This document shows positions 1 through 11,600 of a DNA stretch of 64,000 bases, in pieces (positions within the stretch are counted from its first letter, which is position 1; each line of letters opens with the position of its first letter). The stretch spans positions 32,811,521-32,875,520 of the forward strand of contig NC_058193.1 in the NCBI RefSeq assembly GCF_907165205.1. The letters are read 5' to 3'. The notes below the pieces were generated by a model. That model had not been told where the DNA came from, searched no databases, and saw only the letters and a program-made list of their open reading frames with translations. Both the position numbers and the translations under genes were made by a program. Origin of the DNA: Coccinella septempunctata (lineage: Eukaryota > Arthropoda > Insecta > Coleoptera > Coccinellidae).

Positions 1-164
1 TATAATCTTCGCTCACACCCGTTCAAGTTGAGTTTGGTAATGAATACTTATTGAATCAGTTTATGGCTATTTCCATGCCACAGAGTCATTCAAAACATCC
101 TCAATCTATTGATCCAAGTCAACATTTTTTTTTAGTTTGCAAATCAGTAGGAATACTTACTCAC

Positions 165-1499
165 CTTGGAGAAACAAATTGACAAAAAGGTCAATATCGT
201 CGACTCCAACAAGTTACCATAATTTTTGCTGGCATTTTGTACCATTGGAGTGTTTACTGCTGTTGGGTCCAATGAATTTACGGTAATACCATAGTTTTTC
301 AATCTCTTAGCAAATTCTTGAGCTGTAATAATACAGCATGTCTTGGAGTGGCTGTACAATAACCTTTTATATTCATCAGTCATCTCATAATCCGTTATAT
401 TCAGATTATCTAAACTGAGATTGTTGATTGATGCTAGAAATGAACCGATGAAGAAAACCCTACCGGATTCAGCTTTTTTCAGAGGTTCTGGAATGTGAAA
501 GGATACATTGAAGCTTGAATTTAACCAGACAGGGTGCATGAAAAGTTGGAAGAATGCAGCACTCGTGAATTATGCAATAAATCAGTTCTCCCAAGAAAAT
601 TAAAACCAGAATTTTTGAAGGGCTCATTGGGCTCAAGAATTCATTAAAAGATTAGTTTTTCACCTTTCCACTATAGCTTCTTCAGTCTGTTTATTCGAAA
701 ATACTGAGGTAGAAGATATTCCAAATGGGAACCTCAAATTTATAACATCAATGATCTCTTATATGAATCCTTACCTAGCAGCAAATGTGTCAACAAGAAA
801 GCTCCAAAAACATTGACCTGCATAAGGTAATTAAGTCCGTCTTCTGATAAAAGTTTTTCTGTTATGCCTACAGCAGCATTATTGAGTAGGATGTCGATTT
901 TTTCCTCTGTTTTGCAAATGTCTGCAGCGAAATTTCTCACAGATCGGAAAGAACCAAGGTCTAAATGTTTGTACACAACATTTTGGTTTCCTGTAGTGGC
1001 GATTATTTCATTTTTCGCTTTTGTACCACTTTGACAATCCGCCAAAATAACTCTGCAACCTCTAGAAGCCAAGGCAGTTGCTGTGGCGTAACCAATGCCT
1101 GAAGAAAAATCACTCATTAATTTATTCATGAATAATAAGTGTTAAGATAGACATAGAAAAAGAGTCTCAGCGTTTTTCTCTAGGATGCACCACTTTTCAG
1201 TGAAAAATTGGGATCCTTTTGTCATTCAAAAAATACTCAAATAAAGCAATCAAGGCATACACTATTTTTTGAACAGGAATTATCTTTCTCGCAACTATTC
1301 GTTTGCGCCAATGAAAACAAGAATTTAATCGTGAAGATTTTAAATTAATTATCTGGATATCTTATTTACCTGAGCATCCACCTGTCACAATTGCCGTTTT
1401 TCCAATCAAACATTTTGGTGATACTTTCAATTTCGCCGGAAAAAAACCATTATTTATAATATATGTAATGATGTACCAGACTCTTTCAAAAACATCCAT
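165..1499 (-). CDS. Short-chain dehydrogenase/reductase, retinol-dehydrogenase-like (3' end outside window)
   Basis: Three coding exons read on the minus strand at 1370-1499, 775-1098 and 165-487, all with GT-AG borders and compatible phases (259 codons visible). A hydrophobic N-terminus (MDVFERVWYIITYIINNGFF) suggests a membrane anchor. It is followed by the Rossmann motif TGGCSGIG across the first splice junction, then NNAAVG, a GSF serine region and YSHSK, which is the YxxxK catalytic pair of classical SDRs. The family uses NAD(P)(H) to oxidise or reduce retinoid-, steroid- or lipid-type alcohols and ketones; the substrate here is unknown. The third exon ends at donor AAG|GTGAGT and the expected C-terminal exon is not in bases 1-164, so the gene continues off the left edge. 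Intron positions and the 324-bp second exon match the SDR at 13012-16889, so the two are paralogues. An upstream in-frame extension to 1646 exists, but I prefer the Met at 1499 that starts the hydrophobic segment. Confidence 0.85.
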
Positions 1500-2112
1500 T
1501 GTGCTCTTCTGACAAAAACTAGGAACTTTCCAACTGGAAATTTTTTTCAGAATGAACGTAAGCGTTACTTTAAGTACCCCTATTACTTTAGTGTGATTGC
1601 TAATTGATGCAATAGGTGGAATTTTATTGGGTATGTTGTACAACATTTTTAATTAGACACCGAATCGAAACATGTTTTATAATTTTGAAGTATTTTTAAT
1701 CATTTATGTGGATAGCACACCACAATTAATCCTATTAAGTGATAGCTTTGCGTTTTCGGTGTTTTGTTCAGAATTATTCAAAACATGAAGAATTGAGAGA
1801 TGATGGTTGAAAATTACGATCAAGAACTCATCATCGTTTTGTTAACGGTGCTCAGAAAATTTGGAAAATACGAAAATTTTGGTCTAAACTGTACCAATTT
1901 GGTAAGAATCCACAAAATTAAATAAGTGCCTATACTTGACACAAATTGATAAAAATCGTGAGAAAATTTCAAAAGTTATTGAAGATTGAAATTGTTCTGT
2001 TGGTTCAGAAGTGAAAATTCAAAATTCAAAATTTCTCCTAAATTTTGAATTTCTCAATAAATAAAACGCTTCGTTAAATTCATTGTCTATTCTTTTTTTT
2101 ACATTCGAGGTG
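1500..2112. other. Intergenic spacer
   Basis: This AT-rich spacer separates the start of the SDR gene from the stop of the WD40 gene, both on the minus strand. It should hold the SDR promoter and the WD40 3' UTR. I see no convincing TATA box, repeat or extra exon in it. Confidence 0.4.
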
Positions 2113-5100
2113 TTATTCTTTATCTTCGATTCTGTTGTATCTAACAACCCTACATATACCATCCAGTCCAGCGCACACTATGCTCGATAGCGTACTATCG
2201 ATGGTCTTCACAGTATCCTGAACTATCACCCCAAAATCCATTCTTCTCTCCAACAAATTGTAAACTTCGAATCTTCCAGTTCCGCCGCCTCCACAAAGAA
2301 TCACAGAACCATCTTTTCCGCCATTGAAGAACCTAACGCATTCGTAAAATTCTCCATCCAAGCTAGAGGCTCTGTTGGACGGAACCAGATTTTCTATGAG
2401 TTGGCCGCTTGTTGTGTCCCACAAATCCATACTTTTAGAAACCCTCCAGGATCCAGTTAGAAGAACATTTCCCTGAAAAAAGGGGAGACGAAGTCTAGGA
2501 CAAAAAAAAAAGAACACGCAGATATAAGAGAGATCATTCATTTTAAACAGATTAAAATATAAATGGAAGAAGAAGAGAATGAAGGAAAAATAGCTTTATT
2601 TCTGACATGTAGAAGGAAGAGGAGTAGAGAAGAAGAAGGAGACAGGAAAAATGAGAGAACAATAGTGAGATAAGAAGGAGTAGAGAATAAAAATGAGAGA
2701 AGAACACGTAGAGAAGCAGAAGAAAGAAGAAGGAAAAAGAGAGGAGAAGAAAAAGCAGAAAGAAAGAAGGATATAACCTGAAGGAGTGAAGAAAAAAGGA
2801 TTTCAACGTTTAGGAGATCTATATATAATAGTAATATGTAAGGTATTAGATACCCATAAATCCATAGCATCTCCACGGATATATGGACCTCTCATTGTTC
2901 TCACACTTTTTGAGGGTTCTCTTAGGTCCCACATCTGAAAATAAAATTTGAATACCATATCTTTCCATTATGGGGTAATCTTTACACTTCACCTAGAAAT
3001 GATAAAAGCAAATTACATGTTTAAGCAGCAGGTTTATCCGACCTATTTCTTCAAAATTGCTCCTGACAATTGATGAAAAATTTCAAGAGAAGAGGATAAA
3101 AATTGATCTCATTTCGCTTTACCTTAACGTAACCGTCTAGTCCTCCGGAAAAAAATATATTGCTGTTTTCTGGGTCAAATTTGATGCAGTATATCCTGAA
3201 TTTGTGGTACTTGCTGTCATCACAGTCGAAATTTCTTTTCCAGAATGGTTCAGTGGAAGATACAATCTAGAAGTGTTGATTGATTTGAGAGCAAACTTCG
3301 TCTCTTTTGGTAAAGGATAATATGTGTACTATTATGTTTCTGTATCTCAGGACATTGATCTCAATCTACTGACATGTGACACATAAGACTCACTTTTCCG
3401 GTATAAGCGTCATAAACCCTTAATAGAGCATCTTTACCCCCACTGACAATTCTAGTTGCTGCTGAATTAACATCTATCGAATTGATCTGATTATCATGTT
3501 CTGAAAAATTCACGATAATATGATTAGGACCAGATCAAAATAAAGTCCTAAATGTTGTATTTTTCGAAAGAAAGATGGATCGGTAGTTGGAATTAAATCG
3601 TAGTTCTTTCCATTCCAATAACATTAAATTGAGGAAACTCATTAACAACCTTTACCAGAGGAATTAGAGAGATATCTGAAGAAAGTTGGGTCTTGAGCTT
3701 TCCCAAGAATTGTCACCAGACAAGCAATATCGTTCTGCAGAATGACTTCGTTTTATCTCAAGTGTTACTTTGCCTATTTTCTCCACATACCAAAAATTGA
3801 ACTTTTGAAACAGTTTGGGTCGAGATCCACATATCCAAAAAAATTTAGACATTGTAATTTTCTATTTACTGTTCACTGATAATTATCAGTATCATTCAGT
3901 GTGGAAAGTTTTTTGCTTGTGTATTTAGTTGAAGAAAACAATGGAAAATTCTAATGTTCACATGTAAAACTTAACGATTTAATTCCAATTTGCAATAAAA
4001 TACTCATGCAATAAATTGCGAACTTTTACCTTTGGCCAAAGTGTGTTTGCATTTCTTGTCCGTATGTATCATGTCTATATGACCAGAGAGATCAGAACTG
4101 AGGAGGACATTTTCCATGTTGGGCATAAATCGAACGCAAGTGACTGCTGTGTTCATATGTGTACCTTTTTTTGGTTTTCGAAGACATATCGATATATCAC
4201 TCTGCGTTATAACAGACAATCTCCGGAGCTTGCAAAGAAAATTATCGTTAGTGGAGATTCTGAATCATTCAAATGGAATATTTTGCAATTTAGACAACTG
4301 TGTTGTATTCTCATTGAGTAGAACACCTAAACAGACAATCTACCCACCAGGCTCAAAAAGCAGATTCCAAGAAGAAAAGTGAAGAGGAAACAACTAGAAG
4401 GATGAGTTTTTTCATATTTTATTCCTATTTCAATTGATGTTCATAGTGTAAAGAAAATCCTTCCTAATTCTTCTACAACTCAGGAAATCTGAACTTGAAG
4501 ACCTGATTCTGATAAATTGGGCGCAAATTTCAAATATTGAATATGTGACACAACCTCCAGGTGGGGGTAGTAACCCTTATTCGTGTGTTATCACACAGGA
4601 TAGGAGACTAAATAATTTGTAGGAAACACAGTAATCAATGAATCAGTGGGACTGAAAACCTAACCTTTAAATATTTTCTCATCTTAACTTTCACAGCAGC
4701 ACGGTACAAAATGGTGAATGCGCATGTGAAAAATGTACTCTCAATAGAGCTTCTCACCTTGAATTTTTGGATTCAGAGCACTTATCGCCCATATTTCATG
4801 ATAAATATCTCAAGACAGTGCAACCTAACACTAACCTATCTTACAAAAGCCAGAAAATAAGTTTTTCCTCTCCATTTCGAAGTCATGACATTTCAATGAA
4901 ATATCATTGGGGTTTTTGGAAATATCACGAGACTTATAATATGAAAAAGAGGTTTAGACATCATCCCTTACTTGAACTTCTCCTGTATCGAGACCAATGG
5001 CGACAACTCTTCCTTTTGGAGAAATAGCAACGCTGTGAATGCCACAATCTCTACCAGCTATAGTTACTTTGCTCACAAGTGAAAATTTCTTTCTTATTGC

Positions 5101-5562
5101 TGGTAGACGCAATATGTTCTCCCCAACATGAGTCCACTTATTTTTGGTCGTTAAATTCAGGTCTGATTTATCTATGTCGAAACTTATACTGCTCACTATG
5201 GAACGGTACTTGACATAATGATCTGGAATTATGAGAGAAATTGGAAATCGTTCTTGAAAGTTTCTGGCAAAATTGTCAGAAGTAGAGAAGTTCAAGGCAC
5301 TGCATCCTACTGCATTTAATACATCGTTAATGGTATTTTCGAAAGAATTTTCTCCATCAAACAAATAATTCGCTCGATAATCAATCGAAGCAGGTTTCAA
5401 AACAGTATTTTGTTCATATGCAGATTAATTGCATGCTGCAGACTGTTCTTTTTCAGGTCTTTCATGGCCAAACTTAAAGCTCCAGTAAAATGAGAATAAT
5501 TCCCTCAATTTACCTTTATCACCATCATGATAGTGATGGTCAGACTTATGACTTCGACCCAT
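2113..5562 (-). CDS. WD40-repeat protein gene with an in-frame stop in the first exon
   Basis: Six minus-strand exons are seen: 4972-5562, 4030-4201, 3394-3500, 3123-3266, 2854-2934 and 2113-2472. All junctions are GT-AG and phase-compatible. The C-terminal ~330 residues are WD40 blades: GIHSVAISPKGRVVAIG, TCVRFMPNMENVLLSSD, EHDNQINSIDVNS with SGGKDALLRVYD, IYCIKFDPEN with SGGLDGYVKMWD, and NVLLTGSW with KSMDLWD. The protein is therefore probably a beta-propeller scaffold; the family gives no substrate. About 180 N-terminal residues are not recognised. The likely start is the ATG at 5562 (MGRSHKSDHHYHDGDKG), but a TAA at 5425-5427 interrupts this frame after about 45 codons, and the frame then stays open with no further Met. 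Either the gene is broken here, or an extra intron removes the stop: a good donor AAAG|GTAAAT lies near 5516, and phase-matched but weak acceptors lie near 5370-5385. Orthologue unknown. Confidence 0.75.
2562..2771. repeat. Homopurine-rich GAA/GGA tract in the last intron of the WD40 gene
   Basis: The plus strand is almost pure A and G, with many GAAGAA and GAGAGAA runs over about 210 bp, so the transcribed strand of the WD40 intron is a long pyrimidine tract. It gives spurious open frames rich in Ser, Leu and Phe. It is low-complexity sequence, not coding. Confidence 0.7.
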
Positions 5563-5601
5563 TTCGCGAAATGGTAAAACTTGAATCAAACTCACTAAAA
5601 T
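5563..5601. promoter_or_regulatory. 39-bp divergent intergenic region
   Basis: The first ATG of the plus-strand Kelch gene (5602, preceded by an in-frame TAA at 5596-5598) and the proposed ATG of the minus-strand WD40 gene (5562) are only 39 bp apart. The core promoters and 5' UTRs must therefore overlap or lie inside the opposite gene. No TATA box is visible. Co-regulation is inferred from this geometry only. Confidence 0.5.
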
Positions 5602-8600
5602 ATGTCGACCCAAATCACTGAAAATAATGACGCTGCAAAAAAGTTAAAACTTTCCAACAGACGTAGCGCGAATCCTAGCAACAGCAAACCCTCTTTTTAT
5701 AGATTGTTTTGCGTTTTGAAAGTTTCATATCAATTCGAACTATTTATCGAAACTGAAATCCGACAAATTTACTGTTCTTCCCAATATATAATGAGAAGAG
5801 GCTTTATTGGAACAGAGGTAAACGAGCAAAGTAGCACAGTTTCATGGTTAAACCCTCGCATCTTGTTTTCCAGGTTTATGAAGATTCTTATGACAGTGAC
5901 AGTTGTAGTTTGGATCTAGATTTATTGAATTTGAAGTGAGAAATTATTTGGTAACGATACAAATTTGTTGTTGATTCAATCCTCCGTTTTTCGTTTTAAG
6001 GATAAATTATCCTGGTGGTGACTGTAACAAATTCAGGAACACTGAGATCTCCAGAAGTAAATGTGTGAATAGAGATAGGGGGGACAATCCATCCATAAGC
6101 AGTTCACAGATTCAGGTGAACCTCAACGCAATTCATATGTTTCAGTTTGAGAATTAATGATTTTCCTGAATTTTGTGTGCTTTATTCAGTTTCACATGAT
6201 TTGGACAGAAAAACATTTAAAACTACTCTGCACATCTTGTATATTCCAGAAGGATTTCAGTCGATATAATCATGAAAAACCTAGGATAATCATAAGTTTT
6301 ACTCTGGTCACGTTATTACTTCTCTAATTTTGATCATATCCCAAGCTTTAAACAGTTTGGAATGTTTGGATAACTCGAAAGTGAACCTAAGCTTTTTAGA
6401 TTTCATCATTTCTAGTCTTTCCTTCTCTCTATCAGGTAAACCATCCATTGGAAAACTACAAAACAGGTCCGCCTCTACTCTTCAGAGCGCCACAAGGGTA
6501 TTCCCAAAATTCTCGACCTTCTTTGGAAACCATAGTCGACCGGAGCAGGTCCAGTGTCCGGATTTGCGAAGAAAGGGTTGAAAAGAACGACTTCCTCTAT
6601 CCCTCGAAGAAGAAGAGGTCCACTTGTTCCTTTGATGTTGAATTCGAGAAACCCGTCTTGAAGCCAATGTGAGTTCCATAGTGGAGTATACTGCTGGAGC
6701 TTGGACATTTTTATTGATTTCTTTTCGTTCGACAGTTCCAGATTCACTTATCGAGGCTCAGAGGAAATTCGACAGTTTCCTTTCAAGGAGACACCCAGTG
6801 GAAACTTGAAAGTGAACTCTGACCAGGTAATAATGATTCGTGTACATACCATCGCATTCAAAACACTGCATATCAACACTGAAATACATGCTCCCAATGT
6901 TATTTGTAAGTGTTTCATGGGAAGAAAGTGTTAAACATAAAAAATCAGGATTTGGTACTGATCTACGGGACTGTCACTTTGAGAGATAAGGTCTATTGAG
7001 GCTAAATTTCACCACTAAATCACAACACGTTGAAAGAGGATTTGGTACAGGGTGATAAACATATTCTAAGCCCTGCTTGTGGTCACCAAACGAATCAAAT
7101 CTATCTCTTTCCCAAAAACCAATAATTTTCGATCATTTTTTTGAGCTCAGGTCGTTTACGAAACAGAGAAACTGAGCATCCTAGTCGCCAAACCAGAAGT
7201 GACCAAAGTGAAAATTCTTGGAACCAGAACCACTCAACAATCCTCCACAATGGCTAAGACGGAAGAAGACTGCTCCAAATGCACCGCCATAGATACCATC
7301 ATGAGTCAGGTACCATTCTTACTGTTGTGACCCGTCCTTTTTTCACCACACCCTTTCGTCAGGGAGGTCTAACCACCTTGGGATCGCTGATAGGCAGTTC
7401 GCCAGTGCGGGCAAATAACGAGGCGGTAGAGTACAAGAGCAAGAGGACCAGCGAGATCCTGGATCCAGAATTGAACCTGGGCAGGTTGGGATACAGCGGC
7501 GGAGACGGCATCAGCTGGGAAAAGGTGATGCTGCCGGAAAAGAAGAACCTGTACCTTGAGCTGTATTCTAGGATTACAAACTACACGTAAGTAGACATTC
7601 TGACCAAGTCTGGTCTTCCGAATGATGGACTTTCTTCCTTCAGCTAGGAATTCTTATGCCCCATTCTTTTCCAAGGTTGTCAGTGCTCTCTACTTTAACT
7701 TTTTCTTCAAGATAAGAAGATGGAACGACCTCAAAAAGGACCACAGTTTATTTATGTCGATTCTTTTCAGAAACGCCGACTGCAAGGTATACATCGACAA
7801 TGAGGAATTCAACTGCCATCTGTTGGTCCTTCAGTGCTACTCAGAACTTTTCGACGAGTACATAGCCGTCAAGAAGGTGGAACTTCCTTCGGTACATAAT
7901 GTGAAAAAATGTTAAAAATCAACGATTTAGGATCGATTTTTTTTCAGGATAAGTGCAGCGCTAGTTCTTTCGCCTTCATTTACGAGTGGATGATAACTGG
8001 GGAGCCATCATACAAAGAGCTGAACAGAGACAACGTTCTGGATATATTCATATCGGCCAAATACCTCAAAATAAAAGGTGAATGAATTACTTGACCAATT
8101 CTACATGGAGTAGGTTGTGTTAGACGTTTGTTTCCATATTTCTATACTCTTCATCCTTCAAGACCTGATGCTTTCTAAAGTGCCCGAAGTACATGTCCCA
8201 AATCTTTTCCAGACCTCATGGAACAATGCTGGGCCTTCATAGACAACGTGGAAGTCTTCAGCGAAGATACTGCCTTCTTCCTGTACATGGACGCCAAATC
8301 CAAAGGCTACGAAGAGGTTCAAGAGCTGATGCTGCCCAGAATACAAGGTTTCTTCTTGATGCTCGTCAGCTCCCAAGACTGGTTGGAGCTACAGGTGGAG
8401 GATGTCAAGAATTTGCTCCAGTCGAACTACATCTGCGTGAACTGGTAATGGTTCTCCGCGTACGCGATCCAAGATATTTCAATCGTCTTTTCCACAGCGA
8501 GATGGAGGTTTTCATGTCTGCCGTCCGTTGGTTGAAGCACGACTGGGCGAACAGGGATAAGTTCAAGTACGAGGTTTTATCTTGCGTTAGATTCGGCAAC

Positions 8601-11600
8601 ATTGCTCCCTGGCAGCTCGTGGATATAAAGAGGAATCCGGAAAATCCAGACTTTATGGAATTGGCCAAGGATCCTGTGATCTGCAAGATGATCGACGACG
8701 GACTAGCGTGAGTGTACAGGATGATGCACGTAAAACGGTCCAGCTGAAATATTGCTGATGGAATTAGCTGTAAAACGATAAACCCACGATAAATGTTGAA
8801 CTTAAAAGATGGACAACCAATTGGTTCATGTTTTCCTACTCATAAGTTCAACATTCAGTAGATACGTGTGGTAGAAAACTGAGCCAACAGGATGAGCATC
8901 AAAATGAACACCTATTTCGTCTCATCAAGGCAAAACGATTGATAACTGATTCATTTCCAGCTTTGTGATCATCAAATATTGGTACGGCCAAGAAAACGAC
9001 GATTTCCAACATTGGAACAGCGTGTTGGGGCTTCAGGAGCCCCCAGCGAGGAACTGGAGCGGATCAGACAAGACCTACTTCACGTACAGGGAGTTCCTCA
9101 TCTACCTGGACCAGTACAGGAGAAACCAGCTCATGGAGAAGAACAAACCGAGGATGATGACGGATAAAAAGCCGCAGGAGCCTAAAGCCTCTCCAGCAGT
9201 GACGCCCAAAGAACTGTCCCACGAGAAACTGTCAACTCCCGGGCCCACTATGGACGATTTCCTGAAGAAAAAACCCGTAAGTAACGCGAAAACCCCGAAG
9301 AAGGTGAACAACGTCACTTCCTAGAGTTGTAGTCTTCGGCTTCGGTTAAATTTCCAGTGATTCCAGTGTCTTTTACATCGAATGTGCGAATCTTTATGTT
9401 ATATACGCATCTTTTATTGAGGTGGTAACTTATTATATTAACATGTTTATGATTTACGAGAAGGAATATATAATTCTGCATTAAAGGCTGTCGTTTTACA
9501 TCTGAGGGGTTGTTTAGGCCCCCATAACGATTGTGAAGATATATTTTCTGATTTCTTTACTTTGAGAGATCAACTGACAGTACAGGGTGAGTTTTTGACT
9601 GTTGACTACTGTTAGAATATTTGTACGAGTCAAAGACTCACCCTGTATACTCATGTGAATTAATTTCGTTCATTATTCGGCTGCCTTGAAGGCGTTATTC
9701 ATTTTATGAATCTTATGTCTTATGTTGTGGACGTTACCCAAAAAGAGGACACAGAAGCTTCCTTTATCATGTAGAAAGTGATTATTTTCTTCGGAACACA
9801 TAAGAAGAGAAAACATATTTAGATATTTTTTTATTTTATCACTTCTTTCTTCCGTTTCCATCGCTTCAGAAGTGATAGGACGGATACACATGGTGAGTGT
9901 TTCTATGCCATCTCGGATGCACTCTGACTCCTGTTTGTTTTACAGGGTGGACCTTCAGTGAAGTGAAGTTTGTCATGTAAGTGCATTCTTCTTTTCTTGA
10001 ACAGGATGAAAGTTTGTGCATTGTATCAATAAGTTATTATTCGAGTTCAAACTGTGATGCACTTACAATGCCAAACTTTCATTTCTCTTCAACTAAACTT
10101 CTTTTTAGATTTTGCCCATATTTCCACCTTTAAAAAAAGTTTTAATTGAAGTATCCCGGCAGAGAATTGCATATATAGTTATTGTTTCATTTTCAGACTA
10201 CATTCGGGCCGACATCCATAATAGAGGCACCCGAGGAAGTCGAAGGCGAGGCGACCCGAGGCGATTCTGACGCAACCCGAGGCGAATCTATTCTCAGCCT
10301 CCGGAAGATGACCAAGCTTCGTTATACCCTAAGGAAATGGCCAAGGGTTCCCATGACCGAGAACGAAGCCGCTCTGATCATTCAGCAGGCGTTCAAACAG
10401 TACATGATGAGGAAAAAGAGCTTTTACGGAATGCTCAGCAACGCACCCAAGGATATTAGACTCTTGTTCACTGATTCGAAGAACGAATTCTTCAAACTGA
10501 ACATGTAAGTGGGCGGAAGACCCCAGTGAGCACTATGCAGCCTTAATGCCTCTTTTCTCTAGCATCTCTAGCCTCTAGCATCGTTTCTTGTAGTTAAGTT
10601 CAGCATAGAGCCTCTTAATATCTACAGAACAAGCCTTCATCTGGAACTATCCTCCTTCCATTCGAAAAATTTCGACTTCTACATTATATCTACCTATATT
10701 TGTCTAAGCAATAGTTACTTTTTCAGGAACCGCATAAGTAAGAGCGCTCTTGGCCCGGAAAACAAGATTTACATCACGGACACCTCACTCTTTTTCGCCG
10801 AGAGAGAGTCCATACTCACCTTCGGAGGACTAGATCCTCATGCCAGCTTCGGGACTGGCAGGAACACTGGAAAGGAGATTTTCAGATACGTGCCGCATCA
10901 GAACCAGTGGGAACAGGTCGGGGAACTGCCCGAACCTCGGCAACACCACTGCGTAGCCTTCATGAAGGGCAGGGTTTATCTTGTAGGTAAGCAGGGAAAG
11001 CTTCCAACTTCTCATATCAAAGATTGCATTTGCGAACTTATCCTGAGGTAGTGATGGTGCAAGGATGCAGCAACAGTCTATTGACGATTTGATATATACC
11101 AGTAATAATTTATTATTTGAAAAACAAACCATTTGATCAGGTGGAGCTGATCCAAGGGATGACGACGTGAGAGGAAAAGCCATCGTGGTGGACACAGTGT
11201 GGAGCTTCGAACCAGTGAAGAGGAGCTGGTTCAGCGAGGGAAGTTTGAACATACCCAGGAAGAATTTTGGCCTCATCGTCCACAGGAACCATCTTCTGGC
11301 CATCGGTGGCCAGGACAGACAATACAAGTAAAGTTAAATCGGTTGATAACTTCCAAAGACATTTACTAACGTTGTCTTGCTCCTCAGAACCCTGGGCTCG
11401 GTTGAGATGTTCGACTCGAAGAAAGGAAATTGGACCCTGATGGCTCCTATGCAGTATACGAGGACGGGATTGGCTTGCGCCAAGTACAGGGGTGTTGTTT
11501 GGGCCGCAGGAGGCCTCAGCATCTTGCCGAAAGGAAACAGGATTTTGGATGTGGTGGAGAGCTATAACCTCGAGACGAATCAGTAAGGAACAACTCTCTT

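Noticed and set aside
2538..2876. Ser/Leu/Phe-rich minus-strand frames
   Set aside because: They come from the homopurine tract in an intron of the WD40 gene.
3664..3852. 62-codon minus-strand frame inside the WD40 locus
   Set aside because: The flanking exons (4030-4201 and 3394-3500) already join in phase at TLAK|EHDNQ, leaving no room for it, and it has no WD40 features.
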